DNA from: Daucus carota subsp. sativus
Taxonomy: Eukaryota > Streptophyta > Magnoliopsida > Apiales > Apiaceae
Assembly: GCF_001625215.2 (NCBI RefSeq)
Contig: NC_030387.2
Coordinates: 32,759,606 to 32,823,605 of the forward strand
Direction: 5' to 3'
Length of the DNA: 64,000 nt
Shown here: positions 43,249-54,961 of the stretch, in pieces
Position numbering within the stretch: the stretch's first letter is position 1
Layout: the number at the start of each line of letters is the position of its first letter
Notes under the pieces: generated by a model
Seen by the model: only the letters and a program-made list of their open reading frames with translations
Databases searched by the model: none
Told to the model about the DNA's origin: nothing
Translations under genes and position numbers: made by a program

Positions 43249-44522
43249 CTAGTTGAGAATCCGCGCGTTGCGGCGGCCTATAACATTATATTAATGATTT
43301 AATATTAATATTTGTAGAATAAAATAATTTTGTGATTGTCTATAAAATATATATTAATATTTCAAAATTAATATTTGTAGGATAAACTAAATTTTATATT
43401 ATAAAAATCTTGATGTGATGTCAATACTAATATATAAAATTGCAAAATTGGACAATAATTTATGGTGAGAAAATGGAAATAAAATTATACACGTAATTAA
43501 CAATTTAAAGCACGACGAATCTTAATTTTATTTGTGTTTTTTTTAAAAGTAATCATGTTCTTACATTGTCACCTTCCTCGAATTTTTTTGGATTGATTGT
43601 GCACAAAAACATCTGGTTTAAATCCATGAGATAGCGGTCTATAACTACTCTTGCTTGTAACGACCTTTATTTTTTAGTACTGTATAAATAGCCATCACTT
43701 AAAAGTTGCTTGAACGGAGCAAACAAATTATGCATGAATAATTTTTTCATGTATACAAAGTAAATCATATAAAAATTAACAAAAACAAACATGTCCGATG
43801 ACAAATATTATAAAAGAATAATCAACAAACATAAATCACTAATAGTTAATTTATTGATATCATCTATCAATATCATGTCAAGATTACTGGATTTGTCGAC
43901 TCCCACACAGCGCTCTATAACTACCTTTGCTTGCAACAACCTTTATTTTTTAATGTTGTATAAACAGCCTTCACTTATGTTCGTCGAAAAACGGCACCAC
44001 CGAGTTAGAAATCGAGCAAGATGACTATCACCAAAGAAGAGAGGTAGGGTTGTGGTATTGAAACAGAGTAGGTTGTGTTTAGATGATCAAAAACCCTAAA
44101 ATCTATAGGGGTATTTATAGGTGCAGAGAGACTTGTGTGCTAATCTTTTCCATAATTAAATAATCTGAAACAAAATCAGATTAAAACTTTCAAGTTACTA
44201 TATTCCATAAATAATCTGAAACAAAATCAGATTCTGAAACTTCCTTCTAATATACATGAAACCAAAAAGGTAATTCTAATTTTTGTAATTAAATAATCTG
44301 AAACAAAATCAGATTAAAACTTTCAAGTTACTATATTCCATAAATAATCTGAAACAAAATCAGATTCTGAAACTTCCTTCTAATATACATGAAACCAAAA
44401 AGGTAATTCTAATTTTTGATATTTTTCATCCAAAAAGTCCAGAAAATTAGAAAAATAGAACGGAGCGATGTGAGAGGCGCCACCTACACGCCCCTCGCTT
44501 CTCCTTTATATAAGTATATTGA
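43249..44522 (-). mobile_element. Nested family-2 Helitron with intact borders
   Basis: On the minus strand it runs from TCAATATACTTATATAAAGG to CTCAACTAG|T, 1274 bp. Removing it restores GGGTATA-TTAGAAGCAAG, which matches the intact repeats at about 44990 and 45590 (GGATATATTAGAAGCAAG). The insertion is between A and T with no duplication, as is diagnostic for Helitrons. Confidence 0.92.
44158..44421. repeat. Direct tandem duplication of about 130 bp
   Basis: Two nearly identical units, each with ATAATCTGAAACAAAATCAG twice and ending at GGTAATTCTAATTTTTG, lie head to tail inside the nested Helitron. Confidence 0.85.
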
Positions 44523-46603
44523 TTAGAAGCAAGTGTCGGAATCTGATTTTGTTTCAGATTATTTATGGAATATAATAACTTGAAATTTTAATCTGATTTT
44601 GTTTCAGATTATTTAATTACGGGAAAGAGTAGCACACAAGTCTCTCTGCACCTATATATACCCCTATAGATTGTAGGATTTTGGATCATCTAAACACAAA
44701 TACCACAACCCTACCTCTCTCTGGTGATAATTCTCTTGCTCGATTTCTAACTCGCTGGTGCCGTTCTTCTGCAACAATAAGTGAAGGCTGTTTATATGGT
44801 ATTAAAAAAATAAAGGTTGTTGCAAGCAAAGGTAGTTATAGACCGCTTCGACAAATCCAAACATGAGAAAAGAATATAGTCTTGACCGTGTAGGTGGTGC
44901 CTCTCACATCGCTCTGTTCTATTTTTCTAATTTTCAGGAATTTTTGGATGAAAAATATCAAAAATTAGAATTACCTTTTTTAGTTTCGGATATATTAGAA
45001 ACAAGTTTCAGAATCTGATTTTGTTTCGGATTATTTATGGAAATAGTAGTTTGAAAGTTTTGATCTGATTTTGTTTCAGATTATTTAATTATAGAAAAGA
45101 GTAGCACCCAAGTCTCTCTGCACCTATAAATACCCCTATAGATTGTAGGGTTTTGGATCATCTAAAAACAACTCCTCTCTCTCAACACCACATATAAAGG
45201 AGAAGCGGGGGCGTGTAGGTAGCGCCTCTCACATCGCTCCGTTCTATTTTTCTAATTTTCTGGAATTTTTAGATGAAAAATACCAAAAATTAGAACTATC
45301 TTTTTAGTCAAGTTTCAGAATCTGATTTTGTTTCAGATTATTTATGGAATATAGTAGCTTGAAAGTTTTAATTTGATTTTGTTTCTATATAATCTGATTT
45401 TGTTTCTCATGGAATATAGTAGCTTGAAAATTTTAATTTGATTGTGTTTCTATATAAAGGAGGAGCGAGGGGCGTGTAGGTGGCGCCTCTCACATCGCTC
45501 CGTTTTATTTTTCTAATTTTTTAATTTTCTGAAATTTTCAAATGAAAAATATCACAAATTAGAACTGCCTTTTTTAGTTTCGGATATATTAGAAGCAAGT
45601 TTCAGAATCTGATTTTGTTTCAGATTATTTATGGAATATAGCAGCTTGAAAGTTTTAATCTGATTTTGTTTCAGATTATTTAATTATGGGAAAGAGTAGC
45701 ACGTAAGTCTCTCTGCACCTATAAATACCCCTGTAGGTTGTAGGGTTTTGGATCATCTTAACACAACATACTCTCTCTCAGTATCACAACCCTAGCTCTC
45801 TCGGGTGATAGTTCTCTTACTCGATTTCTAACTCGGTGTTGCCGTTCTTCTGGTGAAGGCTGTTTATACAGTATTAAAAAAAATAAAAATTGTTGTAAGC
45901 AAAGGTAGTTATAGAGCGCTCTGTGGGAGTCGACAAATCCAAACACGGGAGAAGAATATAGTCTTGACATGATATTGATGGATGATATCAATAAATTAAC
46001 TATTAGTGATGTATGTTTGTTGGTTATCATTTTATAAAATTTGTTTTGTTCATCGGACATGTTTGTTGTTGTTAATTCTTATATGATTTACTTTGCACAC
46101 AAGAAAATATTATTCATGCATTATCTGTTTGCTCCGTTCAAACAACTTTTAAGTGAAGACTGTTCATACAGTATTAAAAAATAAAGGTTGTTGCAAGTAA
46201 GGATAGTTATAGACCACTATCTCACAGATTTAAGTTAGATGTTTTTGTGCACAATCAATCCAAAAAAATTGGAGGAAGGTGAAAATGTAAGAACATGATT
46301 ACTTTTAAAAAAAATACAAATAAAATTAATATTTGTCGTACTTTAAATTGTTAATTACGTGTAGAAATTTATTTCTATATTTTCAACATGAATTATAGTC
46401 TAATTTTGAAATATTATATATTAGTATTGGCATTACATCAAGATTTTTATAATATAAAATTTAATTTATCCTACAAATATTAATTTTTAATCATTAATAT
46501 ATTTTTTATAGACAGCCACAAAATTATTGAATTCTACAAATATTAATATTAGATCATTAATATAATTTCTATAGACCGCCGCAACGCGCGGCTTCTCAAC
46601 TAG

Positions 46604-47028
46604 TTTCGTTAAATTAAAAGACAAAGGAAAATGCTGGGCAGTAAAATAATTACAACGATAACCAACGGGAATCATTTATTCCCGTAATCCCGTAAACTCT
46701 ATATACACAGTGCACACATTTACAAACTCAATGGCTCTAACCTTAAAACTTACTCCTATATTCTATCACTTCAAACCAATTACATCGAGCTTTGCTCACC
46801 AAACAAACAACCATTTTGTAAGCTTACAAACAAATTTTACATTTATTTATATGCGAAATTGACAGTTGAATACTAACCTGTTCAGCCTTTTCGTTCTTCT
46901 CTTCACGACCATTTTCATTTCTTATTTCCGACGTCAATCGGTGCAATTTTAGCCTCCACATCATCATCTTCATCCACAAATTTCGTGAGCTGTTCGTACT
47001 CGTCTTTCTGGGGATAAAGTCTAAGCAA
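46604..47028. other. Short spacer with a possible gene fragment
   Basis: Between two Helitrons. On the minus strand about 46870-47030 has codon-like, GC-richer sequence that can be read as KDEYEQLTKFVDEDDD, followed by an in-frame stop soon after. I do not recognise it; it may be a decayed exon fragment. Confidence 0.3.
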
Positions 47029-48850
47029 TCAATCAATATATATATATATAAAGGAGAATGCGGGCGTCTCTAGAATTGTTCCATTCAGTCTTTTGATTTT
47101 TCTTAAATTTCGGATAAAGATTATGATTATAATTCAAAAAATCAGGTTTAAGAATTTTAAAGATCATGCAATTCTTTTCGATATTGAATTCTAAATGTAA
47201 CTCTAGAATCTAAAAGAAGGATTCTTAATTTTTTTTATTTAGGAATCATAAAGGTAATATAATTCTTATTTTTTAATACATTAATATACAAATTATTAAA
47301 GAAGTACAATTCTTATTTTCAAAAATTATAAATTTTATAGTTTTATTTTATTAAAGGTGATACAATTCTTTTCTTATTTTTAATTTTTATATGTAGGAAT
47401 CATAAAGGTAATATAATTCTTATTTTTTTCTATACAAAGAATTCTAAAGATCATGCAATTCTTTTCGATATTGAATTCTAAATGTAACTCTAGAATCTAA
47501 AAGAGGGATTCTTAATTTTTTTATTTAGAAATCATAAAGGTAATATAATTTTTATTTTTTAATACATTAATATACAAATTATTAAAGAAGTACAATTCTT
47601 ATTTTCAAAAATTATAAATTTTATAGCTTTATTTTATTAAAGGTGATACAATTCTTTTCTTATTTTTAATTTTTATATTTAGGAATCATAAAGGTAATAT
47701 AATTCTTATTTTTTTATACATTAATATAAAAATTATTAAAGAAGTACGATTCTTATTTTCAAAAATTATAAATTTTATAGTTTTATTTATTAAAGGTTAG
47801 AATTCTTATTTTTTTATACATTAATATACAAATTATTAAATAAGTATAATTCTTATTTTCAAAAATTATAAAACTTATAGTTTTGTATTATTAAATTTAA
47901 AAACAAAATTTATAGTTTTATTTTATTAATATTTCCAAATTGATCACATAAATTTGTATTAAATATGTATAAAAAATCAATTTTTCACGTGGCTGCCCGC
48001 ATGATTTGATCAGGAGATATGTAAGTTTCTTTCACCATCTATTCCTACTCTGTTTCTAATCTCTGGATGGCTATAACTTGCTCTGACTTGGCACCGGAGA
48101 TCATGATCATCTCTACTACGGATTGCTCAACATTATACAACAGGCACAAGTTTTCTACTCATTATCTTCTCTATGTTGATTGCAGTGGAACTATCTATGA
48201 GACTATGACGTCTCTACAAATACTTCGCTTAATTTTTCTAATTTTTTGATAAAAAAATAGATTAAATAACTAAAAAATAGTTTCATAGAAGAGATATAAT
48301 TCTAAGTAGTTAAGAATAAATAGGAATCTTAAAAGAAAATCGAGATAATTCTAAACAGTTAAGAAATAAGAGTCTTAAAAAAATATAATAGCTAAAATAT
48401 ATAAAATTCTAAATAGTTAAGAAAAATATGATAGCTATAATCTAATTGAATATATTTTTTCAATTATAATTATAATTTTATCATAATGTAAATGATTTTT
48501 GATTAGTATTGTGCTTGAGGGGAGTGCGGCCCAAATTAATTTTTATCTCTAAATAATAATAAATTTTCTATTAGCATTATGTTTGTCGGGAAAACGGCTA
48601 AAACAATTTTTTATCTAAGTTATAATATATTTTTTATTAAAACGGGACATCGGCTAAAAATAATTTTTGTATTGTGTTAGACAAAAGAGCGACTCAAACT
48701 AATTTTTATCTATGTTAATATATTTAATTTTACCATACTTATTGATTAATATTGTTGGAAAAATAATTTTTATGCAAGTGTAATAGTGATTCGTATTAAA
48801 ATTTATAAAAAATTCATAACGCCGCCGCGAAGCGCGGCTTTATTAACTAG
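47029..48850 (+). mobile_element. Non-autonomous Helitron (family 1)
   Basis: 5' tip TCAATCAATATATATATATA then AAAGGAGAATGCGGGCGTCTC; 3' tip with CCGCGaagCGCGG and TTATTAACTAG|T at 48812-48850. The exact 5' base is ambiguous because TCAA is repeated there. The interior differs from other family-1 copies: it has a 250-bp tandem repeat and a short GC-richer insert around 48060-48230 with no recognised product. Confidence 0.82.
47180..47900. repeat. Tandem repeats of about 245 bp inside the Helitron
   Basis: Nearly three units share TGTAACTCTAGAATCTAAAA, ATTTAGGAATCATAAAGGTA and AAGTACAATTCTTATTTTCA in order. The last units are truncated. There is no coding potential. Confidence 0.75.
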
Positions 48851-48926
48851 TTATAAAGATAAAAAAAAATTTAACAATAGTACAATTCTTTTACTTATTT
48901 AAGAATAAAAAAGTAGTATGATCCTA

Positions 48927-49175
48927 TCACTCGAGCAGCCCATCAGGAAAAGGTTCGAGCCATTGTGAGCCACGAATGACTCCAGGTCGAACAACCCACA
49001 AGAATTTTTGCTTACTAATTACTATTAAGATTGAGCAATCCCCGAGCCATTTCAAGAAATTTTTTCTAATGCTGCAAGCCTGCAACGCTCCCAAACTAAC
49101 ATACGAGACAGGGAGTGGTGCTTGCATGTCCAACCAAGAAAGAGCAGTCTGGTCCTGTGCAGGTATGACGTCCAT
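48927..49175 (-). pseudogene. UDP-glycosyltransferase gene fragment
   Basis: An 82-codon fragment resembles the middle of a family-1 plant UGT: ALSWLDMQAPLPVSYVSLGA corresponds to the usual WLD-x-Q-x-P-x-SV-x-YVS-x-GS region, and KFLWVVRPGVIRGSQWLEPF to the FLWVVRPG segment before the PSPG box. The UGT76-like group is the best guess. The start, the PSPG nucleotide-sugar box and the C-terminus are missing, and GS is replaced by GA, so it cannot encode an enzyme. It lies just after one Helitron 3' end and next to Helitron 5' sub-terminal sequence (CATTCAGTCTTGAAATTTTT), so capture or insertion by a Helitron is inferred. Confidence 0.8.
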
Positions 49176-49284
49176 TCAGTCTTGAAATTTTTTTAAATTT
49201 TAGATAGAATATAATTATAATCTAAACTAAAATTATAATCTTAATTTTGGATAGAAAATAAAATTCTAATCTAAAATTAAGCAG

Positions 49285-52200
49285 GACGGTGACATGGCGT
49301 CTCTAGAATTGTTCGATTCAGTTATAATTTTCTAAATTTCGGATATAAAATAAAATTATAATCTATAAACCAGGTTCAAGTATTGTATAGATAAAAGGAT
49401 TACAAAGATAGTACAATTCTTTTACTTATTTAGGATTCATAAAAGAGTAGGATTCCATTTATTCAAAATAACAATTATAGAACAAATATAATTAAAAAAA
49501 TACAATTCTTATTTTCAAAAGTTATAAGATTTGTAATCTTATTTTATTAGTTTTTTTTTCAAATTATATATCTAACAAATAAAAACCAGCATCTTCTGTA
49601 ATCACAAATTGTCTAAATAGGTTTGTAGTCGTTTCATAATGATGATCAAAAAGATAGCATCACTATCATGAAAACATGTTTGAGATCTTAAAGTTCAAGG
49701 ATCTTAAAGATAATATAATTTTTTTTTGAATTCTAAAAATAATAAAATTCTTCTTATAATTTTCTTAAATTTCGGATTGGAAATATAATTATAATTTAAA
49801 AAATCAGGTTCAAGGATTCCAAAAGTCAATACAATTCTTTTTTTTTTGAATTCTAGAGGTAATACAATTCTTTTTTTATTTAGGAATCCTAAAAGGAATA
49901 GGATTATATTTAATTTAAACTAACAATCATTGATAAAATACAATTTATATTTAAGATTTGTAAGATAATACATATTTTATTTTCGATTTAGTTTTATGAT
50001 TTTCTTCAATTTTGAATATAAAATAAAGGATAGTAAAGATTATTATCATTAAAAGAACTAATAGCAAAAAAATTAGAACCATAAAAGAATAATAATTTTT
50101 AACTAATAAATAGGAATCATAAAATAAAATAATTAACAAATATAATAGGATACATAAAATAGGAATCATATATTGATTTTATGATAATGTAAATGATTCT
50201 TGATTAGTATTGTGTTTGACGGCCACGGGAGGCGGCCCAAAGTAATTTTTATCTAAATAATAATAAATTTTTTATTAGTATTATGTTTGACGGGAAAGTG
50301 GCTAGAATAATTTTTTATCTATGTTATAATATATTTTTTCGTTAAAACGGGACCATGGTCCAAAATAATTTTAATCCAATTCTAATCTTTAATTTTATTA
50401 TAATTAGAATAATGTTTATTAGTATTGTGTTTGACAGTAAGACGACTCAAACAATATCTAAATTATAATATTTTGTTATTAGTATTGTGTTTGACAAGAG
50501 AGCAGCTCAAACTAATTTTGATCTAAATTATAATTGTGACGCCCCCAGATCCACATCCCGCAGATCTGGTCCGCCACTAAACATTTGGCTCAAAACAACA
50601 CTTGCATTACATATTAATTTAATAAAATCCAACTCTTGCCCCACAAGTCCAGGGTCGATCGTCTTACAACATTACTATCGAGTCTAACTTTATTACATAA
50701 AGGGAAGTCTGATTTCAGACCATTATAATAACTATAGCTCGTACTATCAAGCGGCGTAGTCTAGCAGTCTCAGCTTGGGTGATGCGCCTTTACCCTGCCT
50801 TTGCCAAAAACCCATTTCCGGGCGGTTCTCTTGAGTTGTGCCATACTCACTATTTACTGCTCAAAAAGGAGTAAAATAGATGCAAGAATGAGCAATCAAA
50901 TTGCTCAGCAAGTCCACAAAGAACACAACAACAATCAACAGAAGGTGCACGTAAGGCATAGAAAACAATTCAAGTCAAAGCAACAAAGCAGCTACCGTCA
51001 AATGACAACACAAGTTCAAGTAAAGAAAACGCTGGTCTTCCACCTTTCGGTAACACTACATGGCTCGATCAGCACCATTTCGTGAATACCGTTCTCCTGT
51101 GTGATCTTTGCAGTTTGATCGTAACCGCACAAGACACACCTATCACTCTCATTTGCTAGCATAAGGGTTAACATTTGTAACCCTAGACTATCCACACACA
51201 GTAGATAGTCAAAGAAATCATCATCTCTTCCACGAATTTAATAAATTCGTGTTGACCAGCTTAAACAGATTACTCCGAATACAAGGAAATTCTCACAAAC
51301 AAACACTTCTCAATCAATACTACTCATCTCTACCAAAGAAGTGCGAACAATGCACCCTTTCAACAAGGATTACCCGAAGGTAGAAGTGAATAATAATTAA
51401 AAGATTTAAATTCCAAAGAATGAGATGATCTCCAAAAAGAGAGTAAGTTAATTGTGGTGAGATCATCGCTGCAATGTATTCACTTCAAGTTCCGAAGATT
51501 CCGAATATTATCGTTATTAGGATCAGCTCATTCCCGTACAATGGGAGTGCTCGAATTAGAAGAAGTAATGTATGAACAATATTTCTAGAGTCTTCAAATG
51601 GAACGTAGATATCTTCTGGATTCACAATGGTACGAAATGTAATATCTTCATAATCAACACTTTTCACACAATTATCAAATAGGCATGAAAACCTTCACGT
51701 CAAGAGGGGGATAGTGAACTTGCCTGACGTCCTTAGCTTGAAAATATTCCAATTTATCACGTATAATCAGGCTTCGCCTTTCCAGACAATAAATATTCTA
51801 TATCACACAAAATGATAAATTTAGTATTCCCATAAAATAATGATCTTGACTGATTTATTATAAAATCTATATAACTCCTCATTTACTAATATCATGAGTT
51901 TTAATCGATTATCTAACTCTTTACATTACTCGTACTTCACCAAAATGTTATACCATAACTTTCCCACTTTACACAAGTATAAAATTTGGATTATTGTAAC
52001 TACATTAAAGTTATATAATACCCGATTCCTTTTTATTATTCTCTTTCTTTGATTATTAATTAATAACCCAATTAAACCTGTAAACATACAGAATTTCATT
52101 ATTTATTACCACGGTCTCCATTAACATTTGAATGATTATTCCCCTAATATTAAATTCCTTCACTATCTAAACAATTCAACTCATTTCTTATTAAATTCTT

Positions 52201-54101
52201 AAACACCAATTAGAATCTCATTTTCTTTTTAATTATGCCTCTAAACATTCTTTTTATCTCCATTTTAATCTCTCAATACAATAAATCTAAAATAACTTCC
52301 AACTTACTCTATTTACCTCTCTTTTTGGTATAAAACCAAATTCTTTATTTATAACTCTAAATTATATAATTTATTTCCTTTTATTAATCCAATTACCATA
52401 AGTAACACATTTCTCTCCCATTATTATATATTCACTCAAATCCAGCCTTTTAAATATAATCACCACATTTTATCAATTTTATCTAGTTTTATTAGCAACT
52501 CACTTATTAATTTACCAAAATATTCCCACCATCTCTCTCCCTCGTCATCTTCCTCAACCTCCCACCTTCATTTCTCTCGCTTCTCCCTCTCCCCTCTCTC
52601 TCTCTCTCTTTCGCGACCTCTCTCCCCTCTCCCTTCTCTCGCGAATACACCGCCGTCACCGGCGGCGTCTCCCCGCTCCTAAGCTCTCTGCCACCACAAC
52701 ACACATCAAAACACACGCACACTTTTCTCTAAATCTCTCCTCTGTCAACCTCGACGCTGCCGAGGGTCTCCGTCGGCGATGCCGACGCGAAAACTCCGGC
52801 CAGCTCCACTACCCGCCTACCGCTCCGATTCCAACAACAAATTCAACAATAATCAGAATTTTAATCAAGATTCAGTATCTATACAAGTTTAATTGAATTA
52901 ATAAACTCTAGCTTATACGATCTAATTTAGTTTATACAGTCTTTGTTTCTTCAAAAATTAGGTATAAAACACTAGACTCCATATTGGGTACAGTGTTGTA
53001 ACTTAAGAATAATAAACAGAACTTAAATTAGCATTGCCAATGGGGCCAAAGAAAGAAGCTTAAATAATGTATAAATATTCAGGGGTGTACGTCCAATTAC
53101 CTTGCTTGCTTTGAGTGAAATGACCCCAAGATTCTCTTTCTTCTTTACTTTCCAAATCTGGCTCATCTCCTTTCTGATCAATACACTCTTTCTTTGTTTT
53201 ATGAAATTGAGCCAACAAAGGTATTATTTTTGTTGGGTTTTTATATGCATTCTCTAATTACGATTAACATCTAATTATTAGATTAATTAATTATTAAGCA
53301 CTTCATTACTTGGAGGCTACTCAATATACTTGGCCACCAAGTTTTACAACTTGGGCTCCAAGTTCCGTCCCGCCAATTGCGATTTTATTCGGCTCGATTC
53401 CTATTTTCTCGTATCGGTTTTTAACAAATACAAATAATTTAATAGCTAAATATCGATATAAAATAATTAAATAAATAGACTTTTAATTATAAAATTTTTC
53501 TGACCAATCCCCAATTTATTAAATAATCAAGATAAAATAATCATCTCGACTAAAACGTAATATTTATTCACGAATCAGTAGATAAATGTATAATCGCGTC
53601 TACTATATTTTTCGCATAAACGCAGCTCTAGCTTTAATATACATATTTAGATTAAAAGACTGGCCGACACCAAAATAATATTACGTGTTTTCTACAATTC
53701 TCTCAGCTACGACATTTTTAATTAATGACTCCCGCATTATAAATTTTATTAAATCTGAAACTAATAAAAAAGTCTTTTTGTATAATAAATAAATAATTAA
53801 ATAACTGTCGTTTCACGTACTCATAAATTTCACGGTTGTTACAATAATATTTAATTTTATCATTAAAATAATGATTATGGATTAATATTATCTTTGATGG
53901 GAGGGGGAGTTCGAAGTAATTTTATTATTAGTATTGTGTTTGACATGATTGCCATTTAAACAATTTTCTATACTAATTATAATATTTTTTATTAGTGACA
54001 TGTTTAACGGGAAGATGACTCAAAATAATTTTTATGCTATTATAATACTGATTCGTATCAAAATTTATCACGCCGCCGCGAAGCGCGGCTTTTTTCACTA
54101 G
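49285..54101 (+). mobile_element. Helitron (family 1) interrupted by a 3.3-kb solo-LTR-like insert
   Basis: The 5' sub-terminal sequence GGCGTCTCTAGAATTGTTCG is present near 49297 but the TATA-rich tip is lost. The body carries the family repeat units (50195-50530). It is interrupted at 50535-53843, resumes, and ends at hairpin CCGCGaagCGCGG and TTTTTTCACTAG|T (54101). Without the insert it is about 1.5 kb. Its 3' end lies inside the DUF716 gene. Confidence 0.7.
50535..53843. mobile_element. Probable solo LTR (Ty3/gypsy-like), 3.3 kb
   Basis: The segment starts TGTGACGCCCCCAGATCC and ends GGTTGTTACA, a TG...CA structure, and is flanked by a perfect 5-bp duplication ATAAT (50530-50534, 53844-53848). 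Other Helitron copies (about 17878-17890) are continuous at this point. No gag-pol frame or second LTR is present, so a solo LTR left by recombination is the simplest reading. The ends resemble those of plant gypsy LTRs, from memory. Orientation is not settled. A CT-rich tract and GC-rich patch lie at 52540-52810. Confidence 0.65.
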
Positions 54102-54890
54102 TATTATATAAATCGACATTGCAAAAATCGTTACACCAATTAAGCAGCCGCTAAATTCTATATTCACCAGTGCTTTTGCACGGTGCAGATCTTCATCACT
54201 TAAGCATCGAACAACTTGATGACCATCTTCCATGTTTAAAAAGCAGCCCTTAGGAATAACCTCCGGAATCCACAGCATAATACCCATGATCATTAGCCAA
54301 AGACCTTGGTATAAAATACTCACTGACCTAACGAAGCTGATTACAAAGCTCTCCGGATAGTTAATACCAACAAGAGAACTGCCCAAACAAATAAAAATAA
54401 CAATTTGTAGAAGCACGTGGTATTGGCCTTCGACTCCCATATGATCAGCCGAGTGGAGATGAAAAACAAGAAGTTGTTGGCAAAAGGCCACACAACCTAG
54501 AAGTTGCGTGAGGCTATATTTAGCTTTCGCTTCGAATTTGTCTAGTAAAATAGCGAAAATCGCGTAAATGAGGAAAGTCATCGAGATGGACGAGTGCTCG
54601 AAGTTGTGGAGATGATTGGAAGGAATAGAGCCGTCAGTGTCGAACGTTATAGAAGTGGTTAACGGTTGATGGCGGGCGGGGCCGATGAAGAGTTCCATGG
54701 CTATAGAAGTGGTGCAACTAGCCATGATCGAGAAAAGCTCGAGATACCTTATTTTTGAAGTGGGGAACCATGGTGAAGATGAGTGGGAGTTTGGATGGAG
54801 AGCATGGAGTTTGATGTGGTTAAAAAGGTGCCAAAGTCCTATAACAAGGAAACCAAAGCCAGGTGCTACATGGCCCACTAAAGTCCCCAT
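53973..54890 (-). CDS. DUF716/TMEM45-like membrane protein with Helitron-derived C-terminus
   Basis: An open frame of 305 codons. Residues 1 to about 263 are a plant DUF716 (TMEM45-like) protein: MGTLVGHVAPGFGFLVIGLW start, several hydrophobic helices, HSADHMGVEGQYH (histidine-rich family motif) and LWLMIMGIMLWIPEV. The biochemical role of this family is not settled. At 54101 the host gene is cut by the 3' end of a Helitron, and the last 41 residues (KKAALRGGVINFD... to NKKYYN) are translated from it in reverse; KKAALRGG is the hairpin itself. The native C-terminal tail of the family is missing. No other exon was found beyond the Helitron. It may be expressed as a chimera or be a dying gene. 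Confidence 0.85.
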   Translation of the reverse strand: MGTLVGHVAPGFGFLVIGLWHLFNHIKLHALHPNSHSSSPWFPTSKIRYLELFSIMASCTTSIAMELFIGPARHQPLTTSITFDTDGSIPSNHLHNFEHSSISMTFLIYAIFAILLDKFEAKAKYSLTQLLGCVAFCQQLLVFHLHSADHMGVEGQYHVLLQIVIFICLGSSLVGINYPESFVISFVRSVSILYQGLWLMIMGIMLWIPEVIPKGCFLNMEDGHQVVRCLSDEDLHRAKALVNIEFSGCLIGVTIFAMSIYIILVKKAALRGGVINFDTNQYYNSIKIILSHLPVKHVTNKKYYN

Positions 54891-54954
54891 AACCCTAGCT
54901 TAATTAAGTGATCAAAGGAGAGATGGTTTTAAAGTGTAGCAAGAGAAAGTGAAG

Positions 54955-54961
54955 TTATATA
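54955..54961 (-). promoter_or_regulatory. TATA box of the DUF716 gene
   Basis: TATATAA on the minus strand lies about 65 bases upstream of the ATG, so a leader of about 35 bases is expected. Confidence 0.5.

Larger units (their letters stand above)
43109..46603 (+). mobile_element. Helitron (family 2), host of a nested Helitron
   Basis: 5' tip TCAATATACTTATATAAAGG then AGAAGCGAGGGGCGTG; 3' tip with hairpin GCCGCaacGCGCGGC and TTCTCAACTAG|T. It contains a second family-2 copy (43249-44522). Three further 5'-like modules in the same orientation begin near 44880, 45190 and 45450, each with GTGTAGGTGGCGCCTCTCAC-type sequence and followed by ATCTGATTTTGTTTCAGATT. It is therefore a composite of repeated 5' regions and one 3' end. 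No transposase frame exists. Confidence 0.75.

Noticed and set aside
47170-47900. CRISPR-like array
   Set aside because: The repeats are about 245 bp, AT-rich and inside a plant Helitron; CRISPR arrays do not occur in plant nuclear genomes.
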